A DNA stretch of 64,000 bases from Nesterenkonia alkaliphila. Lineage in GTDB: Bacteria > Actinomycetota > Actinomycetes > Actinomycetales > Micrococcaceae. The notes under the pieces are model-generated. The model saw nothing but the letters and a program-made list of their open reading frames with translations, made no database searches and was not told where the DNA came from. The translations under genes and the position numbers were made by a program. Numbering within the stretch: position 1 is the stretch's first letter; every line of letters begins with the position of its first letter. Shown in pieces: positions 47,880 to 56,523 of this stretch. Location: assembly GCF_009758175.1 (NCBI RefSeq), contig NZ_WRPM01000068.1:32311-96310 (forward strand). Direction: 5' to 3'.

Positions 47880-48373
47880 AGTTCCTCAATTCGTGTGATG
47901 AGATCAGCAAGGGTTCGGGCAGAGGCGCGGCGGGGCGGCTCGGCTGCCAGGTAGTGGAAGAGCTCCGGCCCCAGGGCTTCGCGCACGGCCTCGGGGTCCT
48001 CCCGGTCCACCCCCCGGGCGGCTACCCGCTCCGCCGCGAGCCTGCCGAGCAGCTGGTGCAGCTCGGAGCGGGAGTAGAAATCGTCCTGACCGGCGCCCTG
48101 CAGCACTCTGCGGATCCGGCGCAGCCTGGGGTCGGTGGCCCCGAACACCGGCTCCGGCTCCACGGGGTCAGGGCTGAACCACTGCACCTGCGAGGTGAGC
48201 TCATCGTAGTTCAGCACTGTGCCGATCACCGCGAAGCCGGTCAGCACCAGCAGGATGCAGACGGTAAGCCCCAACTGCCAGGGGTGGGGCAGCTGGTCCG
48301 CAGACCAGAGAGCGAAGAAGAGGACGACGCCGCAGAGCAGAGCACCTGCCCCCAGGCTCAGCACACGCTTCAC
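47876..48373 (-). CDS. two-helix membrane protein of the MoxR operon
   Basis: A 165-residue protein with two N-terminal membrane helices (ALLCGVVLFFALW and LTVCILLVLTGFAVIGTVL), then a soluble, charged helical domain (RLRRIRRVLQGAG to LADLITRIEEL). I know no named family for it, but similar small proteins sit at this place in actinobacterial MoxR operons. GTG start with GGAGGTG above it and 4-bp overlaps at both ends, so it is tightly coupled. Confidence 0.75.
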   Translation of the reverse strand: MKRVLSLGAGALLCGVVLFFALWSADQLPHPWQLGLTVCILLVLTGFAVIGTVLNYDELTSQVQWFSPDPVEPEPVFGATDPRLRRIRRVLQGAGQDDFYSRSELHQLLGRLAAERVAARGVDREDPEAVREALGPELFHYLAAEPPRRASARTLADLITRIEEL

Positions 48374-49131
48374 GGCACCTCCTGCTGCAGGCTGCGGCGG
48401 ACTTGGATGGCTGAATGTACCCGCGCCAGGCAGGCGGCCGCCCGCCGGCGGTGGTCCTCAGAGAGCTCCTGGTGGGAGAAGCGGGCCGTGCGGTAGAGCT
48501 CGGCAAGCTCCGTGATGGTCGCGGCGTCGACCTCCCAGTGGGCAAGCACCCGCTGGGTGAACTCCTGAGATGTCTCCGCCGCACTGCGATGCAGGCCGGC
48601 TCCTTCGGCGGCGTCCTCCAACGCCACCCAGCAGGCCACCACGGCGTTTCGGGGGGAGCCCTCGGCCAGCGCCCGCTCCCTGGCCTGTCCAGTGGCCTCG
48701 GCCGCATGCTGGAGATCCTCCAGGATCTCGACCGGCTCGGCGCTGCGACTGCCGCGTTCCCGGATCCACTTGACCAGCGTGTAGGTGCCGAAGACCAGCA
48801 GCACCAGCATGCTCAGTAGGGCGATGACGGCGAAAACCTGCTCCAACCAGCTGAGGTCCCAGGAGGCGCCCTCGCCCAGCTGCTCCTCGAGGTCGAGAAG
48901 GTCATCTCCGGGCTCCTGCTCCAGCTCACACCATGCGGGAAGCTCCTCGGCCTGCTCCGCATCCGCCGGGCAGGGCGGCACCGTGGGCTGTTCCGGGGGT
49001 TCATCCCCATTGGGGTCCCAAAACGGAAGCGGGCCGATGTGGCGCGGAATCGGCACAGCCGCGGCGATCACCAACAGGAACAGGCCGAGCACGCTGAGCA
49101 CAGCCGCCGCCCGCGCCCTAGTGGTGTCCAT
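48370..49131 (-). CDS. DUF4129 domain protein
   Basis: A 253-residue membrane protein. The N-terminal helix (VLSVLGLFLLVIAAAVPIP) is followed by an outer acidic, Pro/Cys-containing loop, a second helix near 110-130 (VFAVIALLSMLVLLVFGTY), and the C-terminal DUF4129 region with RNAVVACWVALEDAAEGAG and ETSQEFTQRVL, the family signature. DUF4129 proteins are regular members of MoxR/DUF58 operons; some relatives are fused to transglutaminases. First gene of the operon. TACGTT lies 7 nt from the ATG at 49131 and no Shine-Dalgarno is seen; GTGs at 49134 and 49137 are alternatives. Confidence 0.83.
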   Translation of the reverse strand: MDTTRARAAAVLSVLGLFLLVIAAAVPIPRHIGPLPFWDPNGDEPPEQPTVPPCPADAEQAEELPAWCELEQEPGDDLLDLEEQLGEGASWDLSWLEQVFAVIALLSMLVLLVFGTYTLVKWIRERGSRSAEPVEILEDLQHAAEATGQARERALAEGSPRNAVVACWVALEDAAEGAGLHRSAAETSQEFTQRVLAHWEVDAATITELAELYRTARFSHQELSEDHRRRAAACLARVHSAIQVRRSLQQEVP

Positions 49132-49138
49132 CACCACA

Positions 49139-49199
49139 AACGTACCGGAAATCGCTTCACCCCAGGTCCAACACACCTGCACACCGCCGGGGCTAGCAT
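49139..49199. promoter_or_regulatory. divergent leaderless promoters (DUF4129 operon and MMPL)
   Basis: Minus strand TACGTT (49144-49139) ends 7 nt before the ATG at 49131. Plus strand TAGCAT (49194-49199) ends 7 nt before the GTG at 49207. Neither gene shows a normal Shine-Dalgarno. The 75-bp space suggests joint control of the operon and the exporter. Confidence 0.45.
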
Positions 49200-49206
49200 T
49201 GCGATA

Positions 49207-51582
49207 GTGGAACGGATTCTTGAAGGGACCGGGAGCTGGTGCGCGCAGCGGCCCTGGCGGGTACTTGCCGGTTGGCTGATCATCGCGGTGCTGGCGCTCG
49301 GCGGCGCCCTGCTGCTGGGACGTGGACCCTCCGGCTCCTACAGCGCCCCTGGCGCTCAGTTCCAGACCGTGGGCGAGGCGGTGGAGGAGCAGATCCCCGA
49401 GCTTGGGGGTGGGAACTCCCGGGTGCTGCTGAGCACCGATGACGGCTCCGCATTCTCCGAGACCCAGCGCACCGCCCTGGAGGAGCTCAGCGACCGGCTC
49501 GCCGAATTGGACCAGGTCAGCACTGCGGCTGACCCCTTTGCCATGGGCCAGCAGATCGTGACCGGCTACCGGACCCTCAACGAGGGCTGGCAGGAGGTGG
49601 AGGCTCAGCTCAACGACTATCAGCGGCAGACTGGGCTCAGCCGCGAAGAGCTGCTGCGGGCAGTGCAGTCCGGGACCCTGGGTGAGCACACCGAAGGCGA
49701 GCAGGTCACCACCACTGATGTCCGTGACGCGGTGGAGGCCCTGGAGACCCTGCGGATGGGTGAGCGCCTGGTGCGGATGCTTCAGGAGGCCGATACGGTC
49801 ACCGCAGACGGTTCTGCAGGGATGCTCAGCCTGCAGCTGACCGATCAGGCGCTGAATCTCTCAGCCGGTGATCGCACAGAGATCATCCGCACCGTGGAGG
49901 AGCACCTCCCAGAGGGGGTGAGCGCGGAGTTCGGCTTGGAGCTGGTGCAGGACTTCACCTCGTTGCTGGGTCTCACCGAGGTCCTCGGCCTGCTCTTCGC
50001 CGCCCTGGTGCTGGCCCTGATGCTGCGCTCGGTGCTCGCCGCAGGGCTGCCGCTGGTAGTGGCCGGACTGGGGGTGGGAGTCGGGGTGACCCTGGCCTAC
50101 GGGCTGACCCGGGTGCTGAGTATGACCTCCACCGATCTGATGCTTGCGCTGATGCTGGGCCTAGCCATGGGCGTGGACTATATGCTGCTCTGGCTCTACC
50201 GGTATCGGGGGCTGCGCCGCGAGGGCGGGCTGAGCCTCCCCCAGGCGGTAGCCGCCACCTCCGCCACAGCCGGGCGCACAGTGTTCTTCGCCGCACTGAC
50301 CAATGTGGTGGCGCTGCTGGCCCTAGGGCTGACCGGACTGCCGTTCATGGCCACGATGGGCGCAGTGAGCGCACTGACCATCGGCACTCTGATCCTGGCG
50401 GTGCTGACTGTCACCCCTGCCGCGGTGGGACTGCTGGGCGGAAGGATTGCCCGCCCGGTTCCCCCACCGGCGGCCGGCCCGGCCGCTGACGTGCAGCAGG
50501 CGACGCCGCGGATCAGCTTTGTGGTGCGCCACCCGGTGGTGTGCCTGGTGGCCACCACTGTGCTGCTGGTGATCATTGCGCTGCCTGCTGTGGGACTGCG
50601 GCTGACCCTGCCCACCGGCGCGGAGGAGGCCACCGACTCCACCGCCTACCAGCACTTCGACGGGGTGCGCGAGCATTTCGGCCCCGGGGAGAACGGCCGG
50701 ATCGTGGCACTGGTGGAGCTGGACGAGCAGCTCAATGAGAACCAGCAATTCATTGAGGTGATGGACATGGCCCGGGTCTACGCCCAGGACCGGCGGATCT
50801 CCCATGCGATGCCGCTGGGTGAGAGTGAGGACGGCAGGTGGCGGCTGATTCATCTGGTGCCCTCGATAGGCCCGGAGGAGCCTGAGGCCGCCGAACTTGC
50901 TGAGGATCTGATGGCCCAGCGGGATGAGCTTATTGCGGACCGGGGACTGGCCTCACTGGGCTACACCGGGCGGGTCATCGCCGATGTAGAGCTCTCTGAT
51001 CAGCTGCTGCGGGTGCTGCCGCTCTACTTGGGGGCAGTAGTCCTGGTGTGTCTGGTAGTGGTCACCGCCATCTTCCGCTCCCTATGGATCCCGCTGCTCA
51101 CGGTGGCTGGGTACCTGCTCAGTCTGGCAGCCACTGTGGGCGTCGTCGTCGTAGTGGTGCAATGGGGCCATGGCGCCTCAGTGCTGGGGATTGCCGAACC
51201 GGGGGTGACGGTGGCGTTCCTGCCGGTGCTGCTCTCCGGGCTGCTGTTCGGCCTGGCCATTGACTATCAGCTCTTCATCACCTCCGGGATGCAGGATGCT
51301 CGCCGTGAAGGGATCCCCGCCTGGGCGGTGGTCAACGAGGGGCTGCGCCGTTCCCGGCCGGTGGTGCTGGCCTGCGGGGTGATCATGGTCGCCGTGTTCG
51401 TGGGATTCGTCCCCGCTGAACTTTCTCCCGTGCGGCAGATGAGCTTCGCCTTTGCGGTGGGGGTGGCGCTGGAGGCCTTTGTGGTGCGCGGTGTGATGGT
51501 GCCTGCTGCGCTGCAGCTGTTGGGCGAGCGGGCGTGGCGGTTCCGCAGGCCGCGGCCGGTTGAACCGCTCCCTTCGGCATAA
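49207..51582 (+). CDS. MMPL-family exporter (second copy)
   Basis: A 791-residue MMPL transporter, shorter than the one at 7421 because the first outer loop (about 45-235) lacks a long coiled-coil. TM1 is VLAGWLIIAVLALGGALLL. The relay motifs are LAMGVDYMLLWLYRYRG and LLFGLAIDYQLFITSGMQ, each followed by the conserved helical bundle. Substrates of the family are lipids, polyketides or drugs; none can be assigned. GTG start 7 nt below TAGCAT, probably leaderless. It is divergent from the MoxR operon and followed after 58 bp by an anchored sensor-like protein on the same strand. Confidence 0.88.
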   Translation: MERILEGTGSWCAQRPWRVLAGWLIIAVLALGGALLLGRGPSGSYSAPGAQFQTVGEAVEEQIPELGGGNSRVLLSTDDGSAFSETQRTALEELSDRLAELDQVSTAADPFAMGQQIVTGYRTLNEGWQEVEAQLNDYQRQTGLSREELLRAVQSGTLGEHTEGEQVTTTDVRDAVEALETLRMGERLVRMLQEADTVTADGSAGMLSLQLTDQALNLSAGDRTEIIRTVEEHLPEGVSAEFGLELVQDFTSLLGLTEVLGLLFAALVLALMLRSVLAAGLPLVVAGLGVGVGVTLAYGLTRVLSMTSTDLMLALMLGLAMGVDYMLLWLYRYRGLRREGGLSLPQAVAATSATAGRTVFFAALTNVVALLALGLTGLPFMATMGAVSALTIGTLILAVLTVTPAAVGLLGGRIARPVPPPAAGPAADVQQATPRISFVVRHPVVCLVATTVLLVIIALPAVGLRLTLPTGAEEATDSTAYQHFDGVREHFGPGENGRIVALVELDEQLNENQQFIEVMDMARVYAQDRRISHAMPLGESEDGRWRLIHLVPSIGPEEPEAAELAEDLMAQRDELIADRGLASLGYTGRVIADVELSDQLLRVLPLYLGAVVLVCLVVVTAIFRSLWIPLLTVAGYLLSLAATVGVVVVVVQWGHGASVLGIAEPGVTVAFLPVLLSGLLFGLAIDYQLFITSGMQDARREGIPAWAVVNEGLRRSRPVVLACGVIMVAVFVGFVPAELSPVRQMSFAFAVGVALEAFVVRGVMVPAALQLLGERAWRFRRPRPVEPLPSA

Positions 51583-51640
51583 TGGAGCCCGACGCAGGTG
51601 AACGACTGCGTGTTTACTTCAGTGAAACGAGGAACGGAAC

Positions 51641-53074
51641 ATGTCTCAGCCCCCGCAGGACCCCGGCCAGCCACAGGGAGGGCCGCCGGAGGGCCAGCCG
51701 CCCCAGCACCCCGGAGCGTACCCGGCGCAGCACCAGCAGCCCGGCCAGCATCCCCAGCAGCCTGGCTACGCTCAGCAGCCTGGCCCGCATCCCGCTCAGC
51801 CGCCGTACGGGGGCCAGCCCCAGGGTCAGTATCCCCAGCAGGGCCAGGCGCAGGGTCCGCAGTACCCGCAGCAGCCGGGATGGCAGCAGGCTCCGCAGGG
51901 TGGGCAATACTCCCAGCAGCCGCCGCAGCAGGGTTATCCCGGAGCAGGCGGGGGCCAGCCGCCCGGAGGCTACCCGCCGCAGCAGCCCCCCTACTATCCG
52001 GAGCAGAACCCCCAGGGCGGAGGGAAGAAGAAATCAGCACTGCCCTGGGTGATCGGTGTGCTGGCCGTGCTGGTGATCGGCGGCGGTGTGGCCGCGCTGC
52101 TGTGGTTCCTGCTCGGCGATGACGAGACCCAGGAGACCCTGGAGGCCGAGCAGACCAATCATCTGCTGCTCTCCTCCGAGGACCTCTCCGGGATCGGACT
52201 TAGCTTCCTACTGGTGGAGAGCGAGTCCTTCGACCGTACCGATATCGGTGGCGAGTGGGATCAGGCCTGGTCAGAGATCGACGACGACCTGGACACTTTC
52301 ATGCAGGAGTGGGAGTCCACCTCCGCCGAGGTGCGCCAGACCCTGGACGAGTTCGAGATCGACTACAACGAGGCCTGCTTCGACGCCATCGACCAACTGG
52401 CCACTAACAGCGATATCTACGACGACGCCGCCCAGGAGCCATACTCCGGCGCGGTACTGGTTGCCGGCGATGAGTTCGAAGCCGAAGGTGTGGTGGTGAG
52501 CATCCTCAGCTATGAGGAGGGCCAGCAGGTGGAGCGTCATCTGGAGACCCTGCTGGACGGATGCGCCGGCGATGAGATCCGTTATGTGCAGGACGGATTC
52601 GGGGTCAGCCAGGAGATTGCCGCCGTGGACTACCAGGGCTTCACCGGTTTCCGCCAGACCCACGCGCTGGAGTTCAACCTCAACGAGATCTCGCTGCCCG
52701 ACTCCCTGCCGGAGAACCTTCCTGAGGAGCTGCCGGTGGACGATCCGCAGGCTCAGGCTGAGTACCAGCAGTGGCTGCAGGAGTACCAGCAGGCCCGCGC
52801 CGAGTACCAGCAGATCCGCCCGGAGCTGGAGGCGCAGATGCGCCGCGAGCTGGATATGATCTGCGCGGATCTGGAGTTCGAGACCGGCCTGGGCTGCCAG
52901 GACCAAGCCAGCAGCGACTACTGGTTCGCCACTATGGATCACGGCAATAACATCGTCACCGTGATGATGACCACCACTCAGGGCGGTGACTTCAGCGGCA
53001 CCCTCACTGAGGATGACTTCTACGCGGTGCTGGACGCTCAGCTCGATAATCTCTCCGAGGGCCTCGAGGACTGA
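51641..53074 (+). CDS. anchored protein: Pro/Gln/Gly-rich cytoplasmic tail, TM helix, sensor-like outer domain
   Basis: A 477-residue type II membrane protein. Residues 1-125 are almost only Pro, Gln, Gly, Tyr and Ala in short repeats such as [10 protein letters not shown]. One TM helix ([22 protein letters not shown], near 130-152) follows KKK. The outer domain opens with [12 protein letters not shown], has cysteines in [10 protein letters not shown] and [10 protein letters not shown], a second pair in [15 protein letters not shown], and ends [13 protein letters not shown] and [11 protein letters not shown]. The same block order is found in the lipoprotein at 10248. AGGAACGG precedes the ATG. 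The Pro/Gln-rich tail resembles low-complexity tails of actinobacterial envelope-growth proteins. Function unknown; it likely works with the MMPL gene 58 bp upstream. Confidence 0.75.
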   Translation: MSQPPQDPGQPQGGPPEGQPPQHPGAYPAQHQQPGQHPQQPGYAQQPGPHPAQPPYGGQPQGQYPQQGQAQGPQYPQQPGWQQAPQGGQYSQQPPQQGYPGAGGGQPPGGYPPQQPPYYPEQNPQGGGKKKSALPWVIGVLAVLVIGGGVAALLWFLLGDDETQETLEAEQTNHLLLSSEDLSGIGLSFLLVESESFDRTDIGGEWDQAWSEIDDDLDTFMQEWESTSAEVRQTLDEFEIDYNEACFDAIDQLATNSDIYDDAAQEPYSGAVLVAGDEFEAEGVVVSILSYEEGQQVERHLETLLDGCAGDEIRYVQDGFGVSQEIAAVDYQGFTGFRQTHALEFNLNEISLPDSLPENLPEELPVDDPQAQAEYQQWLQEYQQARAEYQQIRPELEAQMRRELDMICADLEFETGLGCQDQASSDYWFATMDHGNNIVTVMMTTTQGGDFSGTLTEDDFYAVLDAQLDNLSEGLED

Positions 53075-53104
53075 GCCTGTCCCCTGGTGAAAATCAGGCA
53101 CCTG

Positions 53105-53142
53105 TCGGATTGTCGGCACTCTATGAGCTGCCGATGATCCGG
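53105..53142. repeat. two-storey hairpin
   Basis: TCGGAT-TG-TCGGCA (53105-53118) pairs with TGCCGA-TG-ATCCGG (53129-53142), with a symmetric TG/TG internal loop and one wobble pair. It begins 31 bp after the stop at 53074. No T-run; it may be a 3'-end structure or repeat element. Confidence 0.4.
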
Positions 53143-53170
53143 AAACCCCCTGATAACTGCATCTGATCAG

Positions 53171-53211
53171 CAGAAGGGCCGGCACCGGGGCTTTCCCGTA
53201 CGGCCCTTCTG
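53171..53211 (+). terminator. probable terminator hairpin
   Basis: CAGAAGGGCCG (53171-53181) and CGGCCCTTCTG (53201-53211) are perfect inverted copies, with CGGG/CCCG inside the loop. It separates the anchored-protein gene from the ABC importer operon. No strong T-run follows. Confidence 0.5.
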
Positions 53212-53291
53212 CACGTTCAGTCGCGCGAGTCAGCAGACGCGCCGAGGCGCCAGCAGGGGCTGCCCCGGGGTGGCATCGCCCGCCGGACCAG

Positions 53292-53333
53292 TACTGGAAC
53301 GATCCAGTATTTTCAGTCGAGGATTTCCCTCGA
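53292..53333 (+). promoter_or_regulatory. hairpin pair in the leader of the ABC importer operon
   Basis: TACTGG-AACGAT-CCAGTA followed by TTTT (53292-53313) is terminator-like and contains the palindrome CCAGTACTGG. TCGAGG-ATTTC-CCTCGA (53317-53333) follows at once. They lie 120-160 bp above the substrate-binding gene. The first could be an operator or an attenuator; the rest of the 380-bp gap (53075-53454) shows no gene. Confidence 0.35.
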
Positions 53334-53454
53334 TGTCACCTCAGGGTTCACCAGCAGGTCACCCGGTGTTCTTAGCGTCGTCGCATGGAACGGTCCAGAT
53401 CCGTGACTCTGGCACCGCGCCCGTTCATCCCAGACATCTTGGAGAGGCACAGCC

Positions 53455-55458
53455 ATGCGATACGCGGCACGAACCACCACCGGGATCGCCCTCGCGGCCC
53501 TGGTCCTGACCGCCTGCGGAGGCGGCGATCCTGACGACAGCGTCCCTGAGAGCACAGACACCGGCGGCGGTGCTGCGGCAGCAGCAGCCGGCTCGGTGGA
53601 CACCGGAATGGCCACCGGGGCACCGGCGCTCAGCGAAGCCCGCACTGCCCCTTCCGGCGAGGCCCCAGACCTGGCTGAGCTGGTGGAGGCAGGGGAACTT
53701 CCGCCCGTGGCGGAGCGGGTCCCTGAAGAGGCCGTGACCATCATCGGCAAGGACGGGGTGGGCCAGTACGGCGGCGAGCTGCAGATGGCCATGAACGGCA
53801 ATGACGACGACTCTCTGATCCGCCGCTATGCCGCCTACGAACCGATGGTCCGCTGGGACGGCGACTGGTCCTCCGAGCTGACCCCCGGAGTGGCCCGCGA
53901 ATGGGAGGTCTCTGAGGACGCCACGGCCTACACCTTCCACCTGGAGGAGGGCATCCGGTGGTCGGACGGGGAGCCCTTCACCGCCGATGACATCGTCTTC
54001 GGCTACGAGGACGTGCTGATGAACGAGGAGCTGACCCCCGGCCCCACTGAGTACCTCATGGACCCTGAGGGCAATTGGCCGGAAATCACCACCGATGGCG
54101 ACTACACCGTCACCCTGCAGTTCGAGGTCCCGCACGGTCTCTTCCTCTACCAGCTGGCCCGGGCCGAGGAGGACGGAAAGTTCCACCGGTTCCCGCGGCA
54201 CTACCTGGAGCAGTTCCACATCGACTACAACGAGGATGCCGTGCAGCTCGCCGCCGATGAGGGCACCCGCGTCACCGCGGTGCGCAACCCCTACTACTGG
54301 AAGGTGGATGAGGAGGGCAATCAGCTGCCCTATATCGACCGTCTGGTCTTTGACGTCTTCGACTCCGCTGAGGTGATCGCCTTCCGCGCCGCCGCCGGCA
54401 ATATCTCCTACCAGGACCGGCACTTCGACCACGACTTCCGGCCGCTGCTGGCTGAGTCCATGGAGGAGTACAACTTCTCCCTGATCGATGTGACCTCCAC
54501 CGATATGAACACCCTGCTGTTCAACTTCAACCACATCCACCCCGATGAGGAGCTGCGGGAGGTCTTCACCGATCTCAACTTCAAGGCGGGGCTCAGCCAT
54601 GCCATGAACCGTGAGGAGATCATCGAGCTGGTCTACTTCGGCCAGGGCGAACCCTCCCAGGCAGCCCCGCGTGAAGGGTCCCCGTACTACCACGAGGAGT
54701 TGGCCACTCAGTACCTCGAGTTCGATCTGGACACCGCCAATGAGTACCTCAACCAGGTGCTGCCGGAGAAGGATCAGGACGGCAACCGGCTGGGGCCTGA
54801 CGGGAATCCGTTCACCTTCACTGTTGATGTGGCCACCGACCGCTCGGTGGAGCATGCCCGGGTGCTGGAGCTGGTCCAGGCGCACTGGGCCGAGGTGGGC
54901 ATCACCATGGACATCCAGGCCATGGACCGTGACCTGCGCAATGAGCGCCGCGACGCCGGAGAGTTCGACGTCTACGTCCGTGACGGCTCCGCAGGCCTGC
55001 AGGACGCCATTCTGCGCCCCCACTGGTACATGCCCTTCGGCGACTCAGGGGCCTACGCGTGGTCCTGGGGCTCCTACTACCTGGACGGCGAGGACGCCGG
55101 TGAAGCACCCCCGGAGGACTCCCCGGCCTGGCGCCAGTGGGAGATCTACGACGAGATCCTGGTCACCGCAGATCCCGATGAGCAGGCTCGCCTGATGGAG
55201 GAGCTGCTGGACGTCTCCGCTGAGGCCTTCTGGACTATCGGTCTCTCCACCAGCCCCAACCGCGCCGGAGTGGTGCACAACGACCTGCGCAACGCCCCGC
55301 ATGAGATCTACGAAGCCTCCGCCCACCAGAACCCGGGCCCCTCCTACCCGGCCGTGTGGTGGTGGGAGAACCCTGAGGACGCCGTGGCCGATGATGAGGA
55401 CGCCGCCCAGGACTACGTAGACGAGTACGAGGGTGAGGAACTCCCGGGCGACGAATAG
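53455..55458 (+). CDS. ABC importer substrate-binding lipoprotein (family 5)
   Basis: A 667-residue lipoprotein; signal with lipobox LTAC (Cys at 22), then a Gly/Ala-rich linker to about residue 70. The binding domain has family-5 elements: TYTFHLEEGIRWSDGEPFTADDIVF, then RNPYYWKVDEEGNQLPYIDRL and GLSHAMNREEIIE. It is longer than usual peptide-binding proteins (about 500-550). The DLAELVEAGELPPVAERVP entry segment resembles the subclass that in some bacteria binds oligosaccharides, so the ligand could be a peptide or a sugar oligomer. Very acidic overall. GGAGAGG 7 nt before the ATG. Heads a four-gene importer operon. Confidence 0.88.
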   Translation: MRYAARTTTGIALAALVLTACGGGDPDDSVPESTDTGGGAAAAAAGSVDTGMATGAPALSEARTAPSGEAPDLAELVEAGELPPVAERVPEEAVTIIGKDGVGQYGGELQMAMNGNDDDSLIRRYAAYEPMVRWDGDWSSELTPGVAREWEVSEDATAYTFHLEEGIRWSDGEPFTADDIVFGYEDVLMNEELTPGPTEYLMDPEGNWPEITTDGDYTVTLQFEVPHGLFLYQLARAEEDGKFHRFPRHYLEQFHIDYNEDAVQLAADEGTRVTAVRNPYYWKVDEEGNQLPYIDRLVFDVFDSAEVIAFRAAAGNISYQDRHFDHDFRPLLAESMEEYNFSLIDVTSTDMNTLLFNFNHIHPDEELREVFTDLNFKAGLSHAMNREEIIELVYFGQGEPSQAAPREGSPYYHEELATQYLEFDLDTANEYLNQVLPEKDQDGNRLGPDGNPFTFTVDVATDRSVEHARVLELVQAHWAEVGITMDIQAMDRDLRNERRDAGEFDVYVRDGSAGLQDAILRPHWYMPFGDSGAYAWSWGSYYLDGEDAGEAPPEDSPAWRQWEIYDEILVTADPDEQARLMEELLDVSAEAFWTIGLSTSPNRAGVVHNDLRNAPHEIYEASAHQNPGPSYPAVWWWENPEDAVADDEDAAQDYVDEYEGEELPGDE

Positions 55459-55508
55459 TCACCTGAAGAACACCTCAAGGAGGCCTGGATGATGAAGAGA
55501 GGAGAGGC

Positions 55509-56513
55509 ATGCTGCAGTTCATGATCCGCCGGGTCGGCTGGTCACTGCTGACCATCTGGCTGATCTCCCTGGTCTGCTTCTTCATCATCCAGGCCCCGCC
55601 CGGGGACTTCGTCTCGGTGCTGATGGCCAATGCTGAGGCCGACGGGCGCCGACTGACTGCCCAGCAGGTCGAGGTCCTCCGCGAGCGCTACAACCTGGAC
55701 CAGCCCTGGTACTCCCAGTACTGGGCCTGGATCAGCGGGATCATCACCCAGGGGGACTTCGGCTACTCCTTCCGCTGGAACCGGCCCGCGGTGGACGTCA
55801 TCATGGAGCACCTGCCCTTCACTCTGCTGCTGGCCGGCGGCGCCATGTTCCTGACCTGGATCATCGCTTTCGCCATCGGCATCTACACCGCGGTGAAGCG
55901 CTACTCCATCGGCGACTACTTCTGGACCTTTGTGGGGTTCATCGGGCTATCAGTGCCGAACTTTGTGCTGGCCCTGGTCTTCATGTACGTGGCTTTCCGC
56001 TATTTCGATATGAGTGTGGGCGGACTATTCTCTCCCGAGTACGTGGAGGCGGACTGGTCAGTGGCGCGGGCGCTGGACCTGCTGCAGAACCTTGCCATCC
56101 CCGCCCTGATCATCGCCACCGCCGGCACTGCGGGACTGATCAGAATCACCCGGGCCAATCTCTCCGATGAGCTCACCCAGCCCTATGTGGTGGCCGCCCG
56201 GGCCCGTGGGCAGAAGGAGAACGTGCTGCTGATGCGTTATCCGGTCCGGGCGGCGATGAACCCCTTCATCTCCACCATCGGCTACGCGATTCCTTCGGTG
56301 ATCTCCGGAGAGGTCATCGTCTCCTCGGTGCTCTCCCTGCCCACCACTGGACCAGTGCTGCTGGGGGCCCTGCGCAACCAGGATATGTACTTAGCCGGCA
56401 GCTTCCTGCTGATTCTGGGGGTGCTGACCGTGGTCGGCACCGTCATCTCGGACTTGGTGCTCGCCTGGGCTGATCCCCGTGTCCGCCGTCAGCACTCAGG
56501 AGCCGCACAGTGA
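55509..56513 (+). CDS. ABC importer permease 1 (DppB/OppB type)
   Basis: A 334-residue permease with about six TM helices, beginning MLQFMIRRVGWSLLTIWLIS as usual for the DppB family. The GDFGYSFRWNRPAVDVI outer segment and the cytoplasmic EAA-like loop ITRANLSDELTQPYVVAARARGQ, which docks the ATPase, are clear. GAGAGGAGAGG precedes the ATG. It lies 50 bp after the binding-protein gene. Confidence 0.9.
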   Translation: MLQFMIRRVGWSLLTIWLISLVCFFIIQAPPGDFVSVLMANAEADGRRLTAQQVEVLRERYNLDQPWYSQYWAWISGIITQGDFGYSFRWNRPAVDVIMEHLPFTLLLAGGAMFLTWIIAFAIGIYTAVKRYSIGDYFWTFVGFIGLSVPNFVLALVFMYVAFRYFDMSVGGLFSPEYVEADWSVARALDLLQNLAIPALIIATAGTAGLIRITRANLSDELTQPYVVAARARGQKENVLLMRYPVRAAMNPFISTIGYAIPSVISGEVIVSSVLSLPTTGPVLLGALRNQDMYLAGSFLLILGVLTVVGTVISDLVLAWADPRVRRQHSGAAQ

Positions 56514-56523
56514 GGAGTCGCCC

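Noticed and set aside
49132..49689. longer frame upstream of the DUF4129 protein
   Set aside because: It would overlap the MMPL gene on the other strand, and the signal/TM helix begins right after 49131.
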